Assembly: GCF_004571195.1 (NCBI RefSeq)
Contig: NZ_CP038271.1
Location: 2,059,501 to 2,123,500 of the forward strand
Reading direction: 5' to 3'
DNA from: Legionella geestiana
Lineage (GTDB): Bacteria > Pseudomonadota > Gammaproteobacteria > Legionellales > Legionellaceae
DNA length: 64,000 nucleotides
Shown: positions 26,809 to 35,892 of the stretch, one piece after another
How the letters are laid out: each line of letters starts with the position of its first letter
Position numbering within the stretch: position 1 is the first letter of the stretch
Position numbers and translations under genes: made by a program
The notes under the pieces: generated by a model
What the model saw: only the letters and a program-made list of their open reading frames with translations
Told to the model about the DNA's origin: nothing
Database searches by the model: none

Positions 26809-28059
26809 ATGGTGGCTATCAAAGAGAACTCATATAATTATCAAAATATTTGCCCCTATTGTTATCCAGACAAACCCAACCATAGAGCAGAAAAAATAAA
26901 CTCTTTTTTTTACTGGGTAATGAAGCCACTCATTCTCCTTGGAAAAGCGTTGACTTTACACCATGATCTATATGCTACAGAGAGATATTTATTTTTATGC
27001 ATAAAGTTAATGCATAAAAATAATCATATCCAAATGTGCAAAGAAATTATACGATCCAAAACGATCACAAGATTACAATTGATTTGGGACGAAGCACAAA
27101 AAAGAGGCCTTGACTTGTATATCTTTCGGAAGCAAGGGTTGCAATTACATAGTTACTTATTGAGATATCAGGGAAGAGAATATTATTTTAATTACACACC
27201 CACGACTTTACTCTATAGGTATCTCAAATATAAAAACCCCAGGACATATGATCATAAAGGGCAATTTAAAAAAATTTTACAAAAAAATAATCTTCCTACC
27301 CCCCAAGGAAAATCATTTTGTACTAAAAAGCGAGCGCTACAATTTGCGAGCACCCTTGGATATCCACTGGTTATCAAACCAGAATCATCAACTTTAGCTC
27401 ATCATGTCAGTACCAATATTAATGATGAACAATCATTATCCCGCGCTTTTGATATTGCAAAAATGATAGATTTTAAAATCATTGTTGAAAAATATATTGA
27501 AGGCGAGGCGCATAGAGTGATTTGTATAGGCGATAAATTTATTGCATGTGCAAAACGAATGAAAGCATCCATAATTGGCGATGGTCACTCCACCATTGGG
27601 GAATTAATCGAGCAATTTAACAGGCATCCATATAGAGGAAAACCAAATCAAACCGGATCCGCAATATATCAAGTTGATAAACATTCGTCTTTTACTACTG
27701 AATGTTTGCGCAACCAAAATGTCAATTTGCAAACTATAATCAAAAAACACAAGATAATATATCTTTCACACAAAAGCACCTGTGGAACTGGCGCAGAAGT
27801 CATTAACGTTACTGATGATGTTTGTCCTGAAAATATCCAGATATTTTTAAAAGTACACCATATACTAAAAATAGGGGTCAGTGGAGTCGATTTTATTTGT
27901 GATGACGTGTCAAAACCATGGCACACACAAAATTGGGTTTTTCTTGAGAATAACAGTTTACCATCTATCGATTTGCATCATTATCCATCCATTGGTAACT
28001 CCATAAATGTAGCAAAGGAAATATGGGACTTTATTCTGCAAGAACTTAAAGTATCTTGA
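26809..28059 (+). CDS. ATP-grasp ligase, cyanophycin-synthetase/GshAB-like
   Basis: 416 aa. The ATP-grasp core runs from about residue 150: NNLPTPQGKSF...LGYPLVIKPESSTLAHHV, VEKYIEGEAHRVICIGDKFIACAKR, IGDGHSTIGELIEQFNRHPYRG, then TCGTGAEVINVTDDVCPENIQIF and a metal-binding C-terminal part (GVDFICDD...VFLENNSLPSIDLHH). This order is that of cyanophycin synthetase and related carboxylate-amine ligases. The N-terminal 120 residues, with CPYCYPDKPN, are unusual. Probably joins an amino acid or amine to a carboxylate. AT-richer than the transfer genes. Confidence 0.8.
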   Translation: MVAIKENSYNYQNICPYCYPDKPNHRAEKINSFFYWVMKPLILLGKALTLHHDLYATERYLFLCIKLMHKNNHIQMCKEIIRSKTITRLQLIWDEAQKRGLDLYIFRKQGLQLHSYLLRYQGREYYFNYTPTTLLYRYLKYKNPRTYDHKGQFKKILQKNNLPTPQGKSFCTKKRALQFASTLGYPLVIKPESSTLAHHVSTNINDEQSLSRAFDIAKMIDFKIIVEKYIEGEAHRVICIGDKFIACAKRMKASIIGDGHSTIGELIEQFNRHPYRGKPNQTGSAIYQVDKHSSFTTECLRNQNVNLQTIIKKHKIIYLSHKSTCGTGAEVINVTDDVCPENIQIFLKVHHILKIGVSGVDFICDDVSKPWHTQNWVFLENNSLPSIDLHHYPSIGNSINVAKEIWDFILQELKVS

Positions 28060-28062
28060 GTT

Positions 28063-28093
28063 GGGCAATGGAGTTGCCCGTCTTTTGCTTTTA
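28063..28093 (+). terminator. Probable intrinsic terminator after the ATP-grasp gene
   Basis: GGGCAA TGGAG TTGCCC (28063-28079) forms a 6-bp stem with a 5-base loop, followed by GTCTTTTGCTTTT. It begins 3 bases after the stop codon of the ATP-grasp gene. The U-tract is interrupted, so efficiency is uncertain. Confidence 0.5.
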
Positions 28094-28138
28094 CCCCATT
28101 GCTCGTGCCCGCTTCTTGATATGAAGCCCGCATCTTTA

Positions 28139-28296
28139 GGGCGTGTACTCAATTCATTCCCGGGCTGCAAATGCGGCTTATTGGTGCCATTTTACGTTTG
28201 AGTTCGTTAAATAGAATAACTATTCGCCTCACTCAAACGCAAAATGGCACACAATAACCCACATTTTCGCTCTCGGGAACGAAATGAGGACACGCC
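28139..28296. mobile_element. MITE-like element folding into a long hairpin
   Basis: 158 bases whose halves are imperfect inverted copies: the left end GGGCGTGTACTCAATTCATT mirrors the right end (reverse complement GGCGTGTCCTCATTTCGTTC), and further in GTGCCATTTTACGTTTGAG mirrors GTGCCATTTTGCGTTTGAG. It is flanked by TTA on both sides (28136-28138 and 28297-28299), a 3-bp target duplication of the TNA type used by some IS5-group elements. No coding capacity. A lone end of the same kind lies at 38992. Apart from this and the terminator, the gap 28060-28391 holds only the promoter of the next gene. Confidence 0.75.
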
Positions 28297-28391
28297 TTAG
28301 TGTTTTATAAAAACAATAGCTTTGTTTCTACAATCGAGATAAACCAGCTACAATATATTTTAAGTACAATATGTTTGATGAGTGACTATTT

Positions 28392-29813
28392 ATGGCGGCG
28401 TCCAATTCCGAAATGGAGGGTTTATCTTTAAGCGAATCTCCATCAGCCGAATGGGCGGCAGATGATATAGAAAAAAGAGAGCGTTTACGCGCGACCATGG
28501 AAGCCGCTGGAATTACCGCTGTATCAATTGCTACCGTTGCAGGTGGGAAAGTGTCTTCGCATGGTGAGTTTGATGTTCCTGATAGAGTAACTGGAAAGTC
28601 AGTAGCTGTTGATAAGAATACCGTATTTGGAGCGGCGTCACTCTCCAAACCGGTGTTTTCTTATCTGGTACTCAAATTAATAGAAGCAAATGCTGCCAAT
28701 ACCGCAAAAAAAAGAACAGGCAAATTTACTTTGCCAGAAGGTCTGGATCATTTTGATTTGGACACACCGCTGGCCAAGATTCTTCCATTAAGCAAGTTGA
28801 ATATACAGGGCGTTCCAAAGTTTGATACGTCTGACGAAGCCGCTGTTGCTGCTGCAAACAATTTAACCGCACGCATGGTATTATCGCATCAGACGGGCCT
28901 GGAGCATGGGGTATGTCAATTTCAATTTGAACCAGAGGAAGGACATGGTTACTCCAATGTCGCGCTTTTGTATTTGCAAGAGGTTATCGACAAACTGACG
29001 GCATCCAATATGGAAACGCTTGCTGCTACACATGTGTTTACACCATTGCATATGAATCACAGCAGTTTCATTTGTGATAAAAATAATCCGCAAGAAAAGT
29101 GGGATGCAATGTCAGTGAATAGTTTGCATACCACAGCTTCCGATTATGCGCTTTTTGTTAACGCATGGATGCACGACGCTGCCTTGCAAAATGCCTTTGT
29201 TCCCCGGGTTTTTATGACAGAGGACAAAGGGAAAGCGGGGAGAATTGGGGCAGCCAAAGGTCACATTCCCGCTTCAGATCTTGAACATGTTGCCTGGGGT
29301 CTGGGTTGGGCTTTGCAAACAGATGATGATGGCAAAGTCACGACCGCTTACCATGAAGGTAATATGAATGAATGGCGCGCATGGGCAGCCATAAATTTAA
29401 CCGATAAGACAGCTACAGTTTTTTTTGCAAATTCCCGGAATGGACATGTCCTTGCAGAACAAATTATTCCTGAATCTATCCCGATGCAACATGCGAACAA
29501 TTATTTTTTTCCAAAATGGGGTTTTGCAAGCAGGGTTGAGGATCTACACCCGGATTGGCGAAAAAATCCAAGTTGGGGTTTGGCCAGACCGGAAGCGTTT
29601 ATTCACGATCACGTGCGTCAAGCTGAGCCACTACAGCCGATACCTGCCCAAACCGTTTCCCCGGAAACAACACAACAATATCGGGAAAGAGCAAACGAAA
29701 TCCGACAATCTTCCTCAAGCCATGAACCACAATCATTGGTTGAGGAAGAAACGGAAAGCAGGCATTTGTTTGATCCCACCAAAATGACACCGAAATCACC
29801 AACTGATATTTGA
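28392..29813 (+). CDS. Serine beta-lactamase-like protein, cassette-tagged (copy 1)
   Basis: 473 aa. Penicillin-binding/beta-lactamase class C fold: S83-L-S-K86 in AASLSKPVF (SxxK), Y187-S-N189 in GHGYSN (YxN), then a C-terminal TAYHEGNMNEWR region. No signal peptide, so it is not a classic periplasmic beta-lactamase. It starts with MAASNSEMEGL, shared with the genes at 35893 and 37466, and ends in an acidic stretch (LVEEETESRHLFDPTK) like E-block Dot/Icm substrates. Very similar to the 35893 copy. A secreted hydrolase or esterase is possible. Confidence 0.82.
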   Translation: MAASNSEMEGLSLSESPSAEWAADDIEKRERLRATMEAAGITAVSIATVAGGKVSSHGEFDVPDRVTGKSVAVDKNTVFGAASLSKPVFSYLVLKLIEANAANTAKKRTGKFTLPEGLDHFDLDTPLAKILPLSKLNIQGVPKFDTSDEAAVAAANNLTARMVLSHQTGLEHGVCQFQFEPEEGHGYSNVALLYLQEVIDKLTASNMETLAATHVFTPLHMNHSSFICDKNNPQEKWDAMSVNSLHTTASDYALFVNAWMHDAALQNAFVPRVFMTEDKGKAGRIGAAKGHIPASDLEHVAWGLGWALQTDDDGKVTTAYHEGNMNEWRAWAAINLTDKTATVFFANSRNGHVLAEQIIPESIPMQHANNYFFPKWGFASRVEDLHPDWRKNPSWGLARPEAFIHDHVRQAEPLQPIPAQTVSPETTQQYRERANEIRQSSSSHEPQSLVEEETESRHLFDPTKMTPKSPTDI

Positions 29814-29843
29814 ATGAAGAAGTATTATTTATTTAAAAGATCA

Positions 29844-30031
29844 TCAATCCATTTCATTATAATGACCAATAAATAAATCACTATACATATTATCTCTGAC
29901 ACATCCGCTCATAATTTTCCCTTGCTCATTACGAATAAACCAGGCAAAAGATCGAGAGGTTGCATGTCTTTTTTTATTTTGTGTTCTCGTATAATGCCGT
30001 CATTAAGAATTGGTATCTCGTCAGCACCTGG
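29844..30031 (-). pseudogene. GNAT acetyltransferase remnant
   Basis: Reading the minus strand gives DEIPILNDGIIREHKIKKDM in one frame, then in another AWFIRNEQGKIMSGCVRDNM...YSDLFI. Together these resemble the N-terminal third of a small GNAT (acidic start, then FIRxxxGKIxGG). A frameshift separates the two parts and the acetyl-CoA site is absent. The rest of the 29814-30068 gap shows nothing else. Confidence 0.4.
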
Positions 30032-30068
30032 ATTTTGCTCAAATTAAATTGCAAGTTTCATGATTTTC

Positions 30069-31088
30069 TCAATTTTTTACGGAAGGTATATTACCCAGCC
30101 AGTCATCAAATAATTTTGGCCAATTAGTTATAGAGAGGTTCGTTGGTCTCACCCCAAATCCATGACCACCCTCGGCATATAAATGCATTTCAGTCAAAAC
30201 ATTATTATTTTTTAATGCGATATAATATGTCAGTGAATGATTTATGTTATCTACTTTGTCATCTTGTGCCTGTATCAACAATGTGGGCGGTGTTTGTGCT
30301 GTAACTTTGATGTCCGGGTTAAGTGCCAATTTTTCATTGTTACTATCTTCATTTGTCCATAAATGGCCAGGATATAAAGCAACTGCAAAATCAGGCCGAC
30401 AGCTTACTTTATCTGCGGCATCAATGGGTTGATACGCGCGTTCTGTAAAATGGGTACTAATATCTGCAACCATGTACCCACCCGCAGAAAATCCCAGCAC
30501 GCCAATTTTATCAGGATTGATATTCCATTTTGATGCCTGCATTCGAACAAGACTAATGGTTCTTTGTGCGTCTTGAAGGGCAGTCGGCGCTATGGGGTGA
30601 ATATTACATTCACAATCATCATGCCATGCGGGGCCAGAATCAGGAACCCGATATTTCAGCAAAACACAAGTAATACCCATAGATGCGATATTGGTACAGA
30701 CTTCTGTTCCTTCCAAATCAATAGCCAATCCATTGAAACCGCCGCCAGGAAAAACAACTACTGCGGTACCTGTATTGTGTGCCTGCGGTGAATATACGGT
30801 CATAGTAGGTTTGGAAACATTATAAATTGCATTCCAGGGTAACCCGGCAATTGGACGGTCAGTGATTAATTCCATACTTTCCGGTTTTACGTCAGGAACA
30901 GGATCCGGCATCTTTCCTTCAGGCCAAATGGGGACTTGCTTAAGACCAGGTGAAGGTTCCCAGATATTGGCAAACGTATTGGCGCCATAAATCATGGATA
31001 ACAGCAAGCATGAAACGGTTAATAATTTGCACAGAAAATGATGGCGAGCTTGAATCGATTGTTTATAATGAGTATGCGTTATTTTCAT
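30069..31088 (-). CDS. Secreted alpha/beta hydrolase (acetyl-xylan-esterase/BD-FAE-like)
   Basis: 339 aa. ATG 31088 is chosen because AGGAAC precedes it and a signal peptide follows (FLCKLLTVSCLLLSMIYGANTFA). The fold is alpha/beta hydrolase with oxyanion-hole VVVFPGGGFNGLAIDLEG, nucleophile elbow GVLGFSAGGY, Asp in QAQDDKVDNINHS and His in EGGHGFGVR. This resembles carbohydrate esterases that remove acetyl groups from polysaccharides. Expected to be exported. A single minus-strand gene divergent from the GNAT-cyclase fusion. Confidence 0.85.
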   Translation of the reverse strand: MKITHTHYKQSIQARHHFLCKLLTVSCLLLSMIYGANTFANIWEPSPGLKQVPIWPEGKMPDPVPDVKPESMELITDRPIAGLPWNAIYNVSKPTMTVYSPQAHNTGTAVVVFPGGGFNGLAIDLEGTEVCTNIASMGITCVLLKYRVPDSGPAWHDDCECNIHPIAPTALQDAQRTISLVRMQASKWNINPDKIGVLGFSAGGYMVADISTHFTERAYQPIDAADKVSCRPDFAVALYPGHLWTNEDSNNEKLALNPDIKVTAQTPPTLLIQAQDDKVDNINHSLTYYIALKNNNVLTEMHLYAEGGHGFGVRPTNLSITNWPKLFDDWLGNIPSVKN

Positions 31089-31189
31089 TGTTCCTAATCC
31101 CGGCTCAGAGTATAATTTGACCACAAAAAGAGTGCAATCTTTCAGGTGATGCAAACGGATTTTATATTAAATCACAACTCAGGTGGTAA

Positions 31190-32341
31190 ATGAATTGCTC
31201 GATAGAACTGATTTCAGCAGACGATGCCGAAGTATTATGCCGTCAGATAACGGCTGATTTGCCGGAATATTTTGGTCTGCCCGAATGCAATGAACAGTAT
31301 ATACGGGGTGTGCGCTCACGTATTAATTTTGCAGCCAAAATAAAGGGCGCATTCGCGGGTCTTTTGAGTCTTGAGTTTCCGTATCCCACAAACAGCAATA
31401 TTTATTGGATGGCTGTGTTGCGGTTCTGGCAGGGAAAAGGGTTAGGTCATCGTCTTTTGGATGCAGCAGCTCAATATGCACATCTTCAAGGGGCTTTTAC
31501 TATGACAGTCGAAACGCTGGCCCCCTCAGAAGTCGATGAAAATTACCTTAAAACCTATCAATTTTATGAAAAACAGGGTTTTTCCCCATTATTTAATCTT
31601 AAACCGGCTGATTATGTATGGAATATGGTGTATATGGCGAAAAACCTGAATGTTATTGCCCATGGTTCCAGTCTGCAATGGATTGATTTAACCCATACTC
31701 TGGAACCTTCCATACCCTGCTGGGATAAAAGCTGCGGGTTTGAAAATACCGTACAACTTGATTACGCTGATTGCAAGGATGCGGTCAAATTTCGGGTGCA
31801 ACATATTGCGATGGATGCCGGCATCGGCACACACATCGATGCGCCGGCACATTGCACACCTGGCGGACTCACCATCGATCAACTCTTGTTAACCGATTTA
31901 CAGGCAAATTGTGTTGTTATCGACGTCTCAGACAAAGCACATGAACGGTATACCCTGTCTGTTACGGATGTTGCGCAATTCGAACAGCAATATGGAAAAA
32001 TACCTCCATCAAGCTTTGTTTTGATACGCACGGGATGGGATAAATTCTGGATGCAGCCGGAAAAATACCATAATAATCATGTTTTTCCTTCTGTTTCTCT
32101 CCGAGCGGCACAATTACTTCTGGACCGTCAGATAGCAGGGCTGGGCATTGATACCCTATCCCCTGACAGGCCGGAAGATGGCTATACCGTGCATGCATTA
32201 CTGTTGGGAGCAGGAAAATACATTATTGAAAATGTTGCCAATGCGGCATTGTTGCCACCTTGCGGTAGTCGCATCCTGATTTTTCCGATTAAAATTAAAG
32301 GAGGCACTGAAGCACCGATACGCCTGGTTGCCATTGTTTAA
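31190..32341 (+). CDS. GNAT acetyltransferase - KynB-type cyclase fusion
   Basis: 383 aa in two domains. Residues 1-150 are a GNAT (YWMAVLRFWQGKGLGHRLLDAAAQYAH, the acetyl-CoA P-loop RxxGxG variant). Residues about 163-383 match the cyclase / kynurenine-formamidase family: IDLTHTLEPSIPCW, and the metal-binding AGIGTHIDAPAHCTPGG (HxGTHxDAPxH type), GWDKFWMQPEKY, IAGLGIDTLSPDRPEDG. Such cyclases hydrolyse amides or form lactones with divalent metal. The fusion suggests sequential acetylation and hydrolysis/cyclisation of one substrate. Confidence 0.85.
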   Translation: MNCSIELISADDAEVLCRQITADLPEYFGLPECNEQYIRGVRSRINFAAKIKGAFAGLLSLEFPYPTNSNIYWMAVLRFWQGKGLGHRLLDAAAQYAHLQGAFTMTVETLAPSEVDENYLKTYQFYEKQGFSPLFNLKPADYVWNMVYMAKNLNVIAHGSSLQWIDLTHTLEPSIPCWDKSCGFENTVQLDYADCKDAVKFRVQHIAMDAGIGTHIDAPAHCTPGGLTIDQLLLTDLQANCVVIDVSDKAHERYTLSVTDVAQFEQQYGKIPPSSFVLIRTGWDKFWMQPEKYHNNHVFPSVSLRAAQLLLDRQIAGLGIDTLSPDRPEDGYTVHALLLGAGKYIIENVANAALLPPCGSRILIFPIKIKGGTEAPIRLVAIV

Positions 32342-32370
32342 TCATTAGCATAATAAATTCAGGAAATTAT

Positions 32371-32823
32371 ATGCATCATAAAAATGAACTTCATATGCAA
32401 AAATGCAGCAATGAAACGGAGTGGGAGTCAGCAAAATATTTTCGTGAAAAATATTTCTTCGGCCCTCATAACATTGAGGATCCGTATACCTGGACATTCA
32501 ATCATCAACAGCATGAGCATTATGTTTTATATGAGGATACAAACATAATTGGTTATGCACATATCCAGTTGTGGCCAGACTCGAGGGCCGCTATGCGGAT
32601 TATTGTTATCGACGAAGATAAAAGAAACAGGCAATGTGGCGGGCAGTTTTTGGCTTTTTGTGAACAACGACTCAAAAGTATGGGGATCAAAAGCATACAT
32701 GCAGAATCAAGGCCCACGTCTTTGGCGTTTTATAAAAACAATGGTTATGCTGGAATGCCATTTAATGATCCGGATGGTTATGAGGGTGGCGGTGAGGATA
32801 TAGCAGTGGGGAAAAAATTATGA
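32371..32823 (+). CDS. GNAT N-acetyltransferase
   Basis: 150 aa. Typical GNAT core: YEDTNIIGYAHIQLW, AMRIIVIDEDKRNRQCGGQFLAFCEQRLKSMG (Q/RxxGxG acetyl-CoA loop, here RNRQCGG), ESRPTSLAFYKNNGYAGMPF. Small-molecule or protein N-acetyltransferase; substrate unknown. Its start is partly duplicated at 26697. Overlaps the next GNAT gene by 4 bases (ATGA). Confidence 0.85.
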   Translation: MHHKNELHMQKCSNETEWESAKYFREKYFFGPHNIEDPYTWTFNHQQHEHYVLYEDTNIIGYAHIQLWPDSRAAMRIIVIDEDKRNRQCGGQFLAFCEQRLKSMGIKSIHAESRPTSLAFYKNNGYAGMPFNDPDGYEGGGEDIAVGKKL

Positions 32824-33335
32824 GCCAAGTGGTTATTCGCCCTTTTTTATCGACCGATATTGATAATATCGTCAAGCAGTTTGCAAACAATAATTGGACA
32901 AAACCTCGTGTTACTTTTGAAAACTATTGGCAAGAAAAAACCGCCAATGTGCGTATAGTGTGGCTGGCTTTCCACCAACAACAATTTGCCGGATATATTA
33001 CCCTCAAATGGGACTCCTTGTATCTACCATTTCATGATAAAAAAATACCTGAAATAATGGATTTGAATGTACTGCCACCCTATAGAAATCAGGGCGTTGG
33101 TTCTGCTTTACTGGATGTCGCTGAAGCAGAAGCATCAAAACAACATGCCATTGTTGGCTTGGGCGTTGGGCTATATCCGGATTATGGCAGTGCGCAAAAG
33201 CTGTATATCAAACGTGGATATAGGCCAGATGGCCTGGGCATTACTTGGAATTATCAGCGTGTCATCCCAGGTAGCCAGGTTTGTCTTGATGATGATTTAA
33301 TCCTTTGGTTCACGAAAGAATTAACCCGAACCTGA
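32820..33335 (+). CDS. GNAT N-acetyltransferase
   Basis: 171 aa. GNAT signature MDLNVLPPYRNQGVGSALLDVAEAEASKQ (RNQGVG acetyl-CoA loop) and LYPDYGSAQKLYIKRGYRPDGLG. Begins inside the previous GNAT gene (ATGA overlap), so the two are co-translated. The region LGVGLYPDYGSAQ resembles aminoglycoside or small-molecule acetyltransferases of environmental bacteria. Substrate unknown. Confidence 0.87.
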   Translation: MSQVVIRPFLSTDIDNIVKQFANNNWTKPRVTFENYWQEKTANVRIVWLAFHQQQFAGYITLKWDSLYLPFHDKKIPEIMDLNVLPPYRNQGVGSALLDVAEAEASKQHAIVGLGVGLYPDYGSAQKLYIKRGYRPDGLGITWNYQRVIPGSQVCLDDDLILWFTKELTRT

Positions 33336-33425
33336 CAGGTATCCCTTTATACTCTGATCAAGAAATAAACTTGATGCTATAATTTAAACTGAAAATTATC
33401 ATTCTATCGAACGCATTGGTGCTTT

Positions 33426-34793
33426 ATGAAAGAGCGACAAGAACAACAGGCATTATTAATGAAACAACTGCTTGATGATGCCAATATTCCTGCCTTATCG
33501 GCAGCCTGGTATCAAAAAGAAAAAGACGCCCGTCATGCCATAGCCTATGGACAGGCTGACACGCAAGCACCAAGCCCCGTTGATACAAATACCCTCTTTC
33601 AGGCAGCCTCACTCAGTAAACCCGTTTCAGCAGCTATTGTTTTGGATTTGATTGAACAGGATAAAGACAAGCCTGATTACGATAAGGATAAATGGACTTT
33701 AAATACCCCTCTCTTTCAATACGATCCTGAATATGGGCCAGAAGAGCTTCGCACTGACCCTAATTATGAAAAGCTTACAATTGGCATGATCATTGGACAG
33801 CGCTCTGGTCTGGCAAACTATGGTCAGGATGGTAATGATGGAAAAAAATTTATAGCAGATCCTGAAAGCAGATTTACCTATTCAGGTGTTGCGCTTGATT
33901 TTTTACAGAAAGTGATTGAGAAAAAAACAGGTAAAGAATGGGAAGCAATTGCTCAGGATTTTTTTAAAAAAGCAGGTATGGCGAATTCTACTTTTAAGAG
34001 GCAATCGCCAGACGGTCATCTCCATGGTATCCCTCGGGTTGTTGCCAAAGCGCATGTAGCCGATCCACCGGATGCTCACCTTGCCCCTTTACCACCACTA
34101 CCAGATGATGCTCCGGGTACCCTTGCAGGATTGATGCTGACTACTGCCGAGGACTATATCACCTTTCTACAATATTGTTTTAAAAATGAGTATCTTCACT
34201 CAACACTACTGCAGGGTGATCTGGACAAACTCCCACCGACCTTGCCCCCTGAAACATCGCGTGTCAAATGGGGTTTGGGGATGGGAGTTTATAGTGTGGG
34301 TGACCCTAAAAACCCGGAAAAAAGCATTGCTTTTCACTGGGGAAATAACAAAGGCTCCGTTTCGTTTTGTGCCATGGATATGGCAACGGGTGATTGTGTG
34401 GCAAGTTTTGCAAATTCCATGAACGGGCCGTCTGTGTTTCAACAGATAGCAAAGCCTGTTATTGGTGATCTAACGCCCTTGTTTCAATGGTTATCAACGT
34501 ATTGTAATTTTAAAGATGTAAACCAACCCGAGAAGCCGGAGGTTATAGCTACAACAGTTCAATCGATTCACTCATTGGCAGACAGTGCCCTCCCCAAACC
34601 TGCAGACAGCACCCAGACAATGTTACTCCTTATGCCATCTGTTTCCACTCAAGGATTGGAGCCAGTTGAATCGCAAGAACAAACGACTACCGCACAAGCA
34701 TCGGCACCACAAGAAGTCGGAGAGGAAAGTGGTGAGGAGCAAAAATCCGGGGAATTCAACCCCACACCATTTTCTACTTCTCCCAACCCATAA
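33426..34793 (+). CDS. Serine beta-lactamase-like protein with E-block/FNPTPF tail
   Basis: 455 aa, no signal peptide. S62-L-S-K65 in QAASLSKPVS is the SxxK nucleophile; the YxN motif position reads YSG (FTYSGVALDF), so the Asn is replaced. A HWGNNKG segment may stand in for the KTG motif. The last 60 residues are low complexity with a Glu cluster (EEVGEESGEEQKSGEFNPT in essence) and end FNPTPFSTSPNP. This fits a cytosolic substrate of a type IVB secretion system carrying an altered hydrolase. It belongs to the group of tail-bearing genes at 28392, 34919 and 35893. Confidence 0.78.
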   Translation: MKERQEQQALLMKQLLDDANIPALSAAWYQKEKDARHAIAYGQADTQAPSPVDTNTLFQAASLSKPVSAAIVLDLIEQDKDKPDYDKDKWTLNTPLFQYDPEYGPEELRTDPNYEKLTIGMIIGQRSGLANYGQDGNDGKKFIADPESRFTYSGVALDFLQKVIEKKTGKEWEAIAQDFFKKAGMANSTFKRQSPDGHLHGIPRVVAKAHVADPPDAHLAPLPPLPDDAPGTLAGLMLTTAEDYITFLQYCFKNEYLHSTLLQGDLDKLPPTLPPETSRVKWGLGMGVYSVGDPKNPEKSIAFHWGNNKGSVSFCAMDMATGDCVASFANSMNGPSVFQQIAKPVIGDLTPLFQWLSTYCNFKDVNQPEKPEVIATTVQSIHSLADSALPKPADSTQTMLLLMPSVSTQGLEPVESQEQTTTAQASAPQEVGEESGEEQKSGEFNPTPFSTSPNP

Positions 34794-34918
34794 GATTGGC
34801 CAGATCAACAACCATTCTTTTGTAAAAAGCTTGTAAAAATCCGCCAAAAAAGAACAAAAACGAGCTTATTTCATATACAATTTTTCGTATTGTTACCGAT
34901 TTGAACCAGGTATTTTTC

Positions 34919-35821
34919 ATGAAAAAAGACAAAGAAACGCATCAGCCCGTCACGGAAGTGCTCGTACCAAAAGTCTCCTCAGTTACGCTGACATTACAAC
35001 TCTTGAACAAAGAAAAAGAGAAGCACAAAGAAGCGGAAAACAAAGAATCTGCCGAGGATGCAGCAAAAGTACGCTGCAAGACTTGCTTTAAAGAAATTGC
35101 GCCCAAACGCCTTTGTTCTGGTCATGGGTCTGGTGGCGGTGGAGGTGCCAGTGAAACCTCTGATAACGCATCTGATGAAAAAGCAAATCCTGCTGAAGAT
35201 AAATCTCTAACCAAATCAGGCAAAGTTGTGGAAAAAACGGATGAAATCTTTGCCGCATTTGATTCAGAATCACTGATTTTGGATTCCCATTTTGACCCGG
35301 AAATCATTGCGGATTTGCTCGCGAAAGGATTATTGCTGGTTGATAATGATCGCGAATCGCTGACCCTTACCATTAAATTGCTTTGCGAACCTGATGTCTT
35401 GACCAAAGAGCAAGGAGATGAATTACAAAAATTCATGGAAGCAATCCTGACAGAATTTAATGCGTTTAAAGAAGAAAATGATCTTTCCGGTGATTGTTTG
35501 GAAATCATTCAAGACGAGAAGAGTAATATAATTTCTCTTCGTATTACCATGCCGACATTGGCCTTATACGATGCATTTATTCAACGGCTGGCTAATAATT
35601 TGGTGCCCATACCTGGTCTGAAATCACAAGAAAAAGATGAGATCACGAAAGCGCAAAGTGCTGCTCACAACCCTCTTTCGAGGGAGCACAAGCTTTCCAA
35701 TCAAGATCATTCTTCCAAACGAGAAGAAATTGAACCTCAGCAGGATATGGAAGTTGAAATGGCTGACGAAGAGAAACAGGAAATTTTTAACCCATCTCCC
35801 TTCAACATGAAGCCTTGGTAA
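34919..35821 (+). CDS. Effector-like hypothetical protein with FNPSPFNMKPW tail
   Basis: 300 aa from ATG 34919. No recognised domain. A CKTCFKEIAPKRLCSGHGSG segment (about residues 56-75, C-x2-C...C-x2-H) could bind zinc; a glycine run follows. The middle has helical LILDSHFDPEIIADLLAKGLL. The end is acidic and finishes EIFNPSPFNMKPW, whose 36 coding bases are repeated exactly at 38949-38984. Likely a secreted or host-directed protein by analogy with Legionella effectors; this is inference. Confidence 0.6.
   Translation: MKKDKETHQPVTEVLVPKVSSVTLTLQLLNKEKEKHKEAENKESAEDAAKVRCKTCFKEIAPKRLCSGHGSGGGGGASETSDNASDEKANPAEDKSLTKSGKVVEKTDEIFAAFDSESLILDSHFDPEIIADLLAKGLLLVDNDRESLTLTIKLLCEPDVLTKEQGDELQKFMEAILTEFNAFKEENDLSGDCLEIIQDEKSNIISLRITMPTLALYDAFIQRLANNLVPIPGLKSQEKDEITKAQSAAHNPLSREHKLSNQDHSSKREEIEPQQDMEVEMADEEKQEIFNPSPFNMKPW
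35786..35821 (+). repeat. 36-bp C-terminal tail repeat, copy A (in frame)
   Basis: Encodes FNPSPFNMKPW plus stop at the end of the 34919 gene. Identical in all 36 bases to 38949-38984 and similar to 40250-40285. Confidence 0.9.
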
Positions 35822-35892
35822 ATTTACGAAGCGATTTTGGTAGTGGGGCTATACTATATTTAAAGTGCAATATGTTCAAGGAGTGCCAATTT

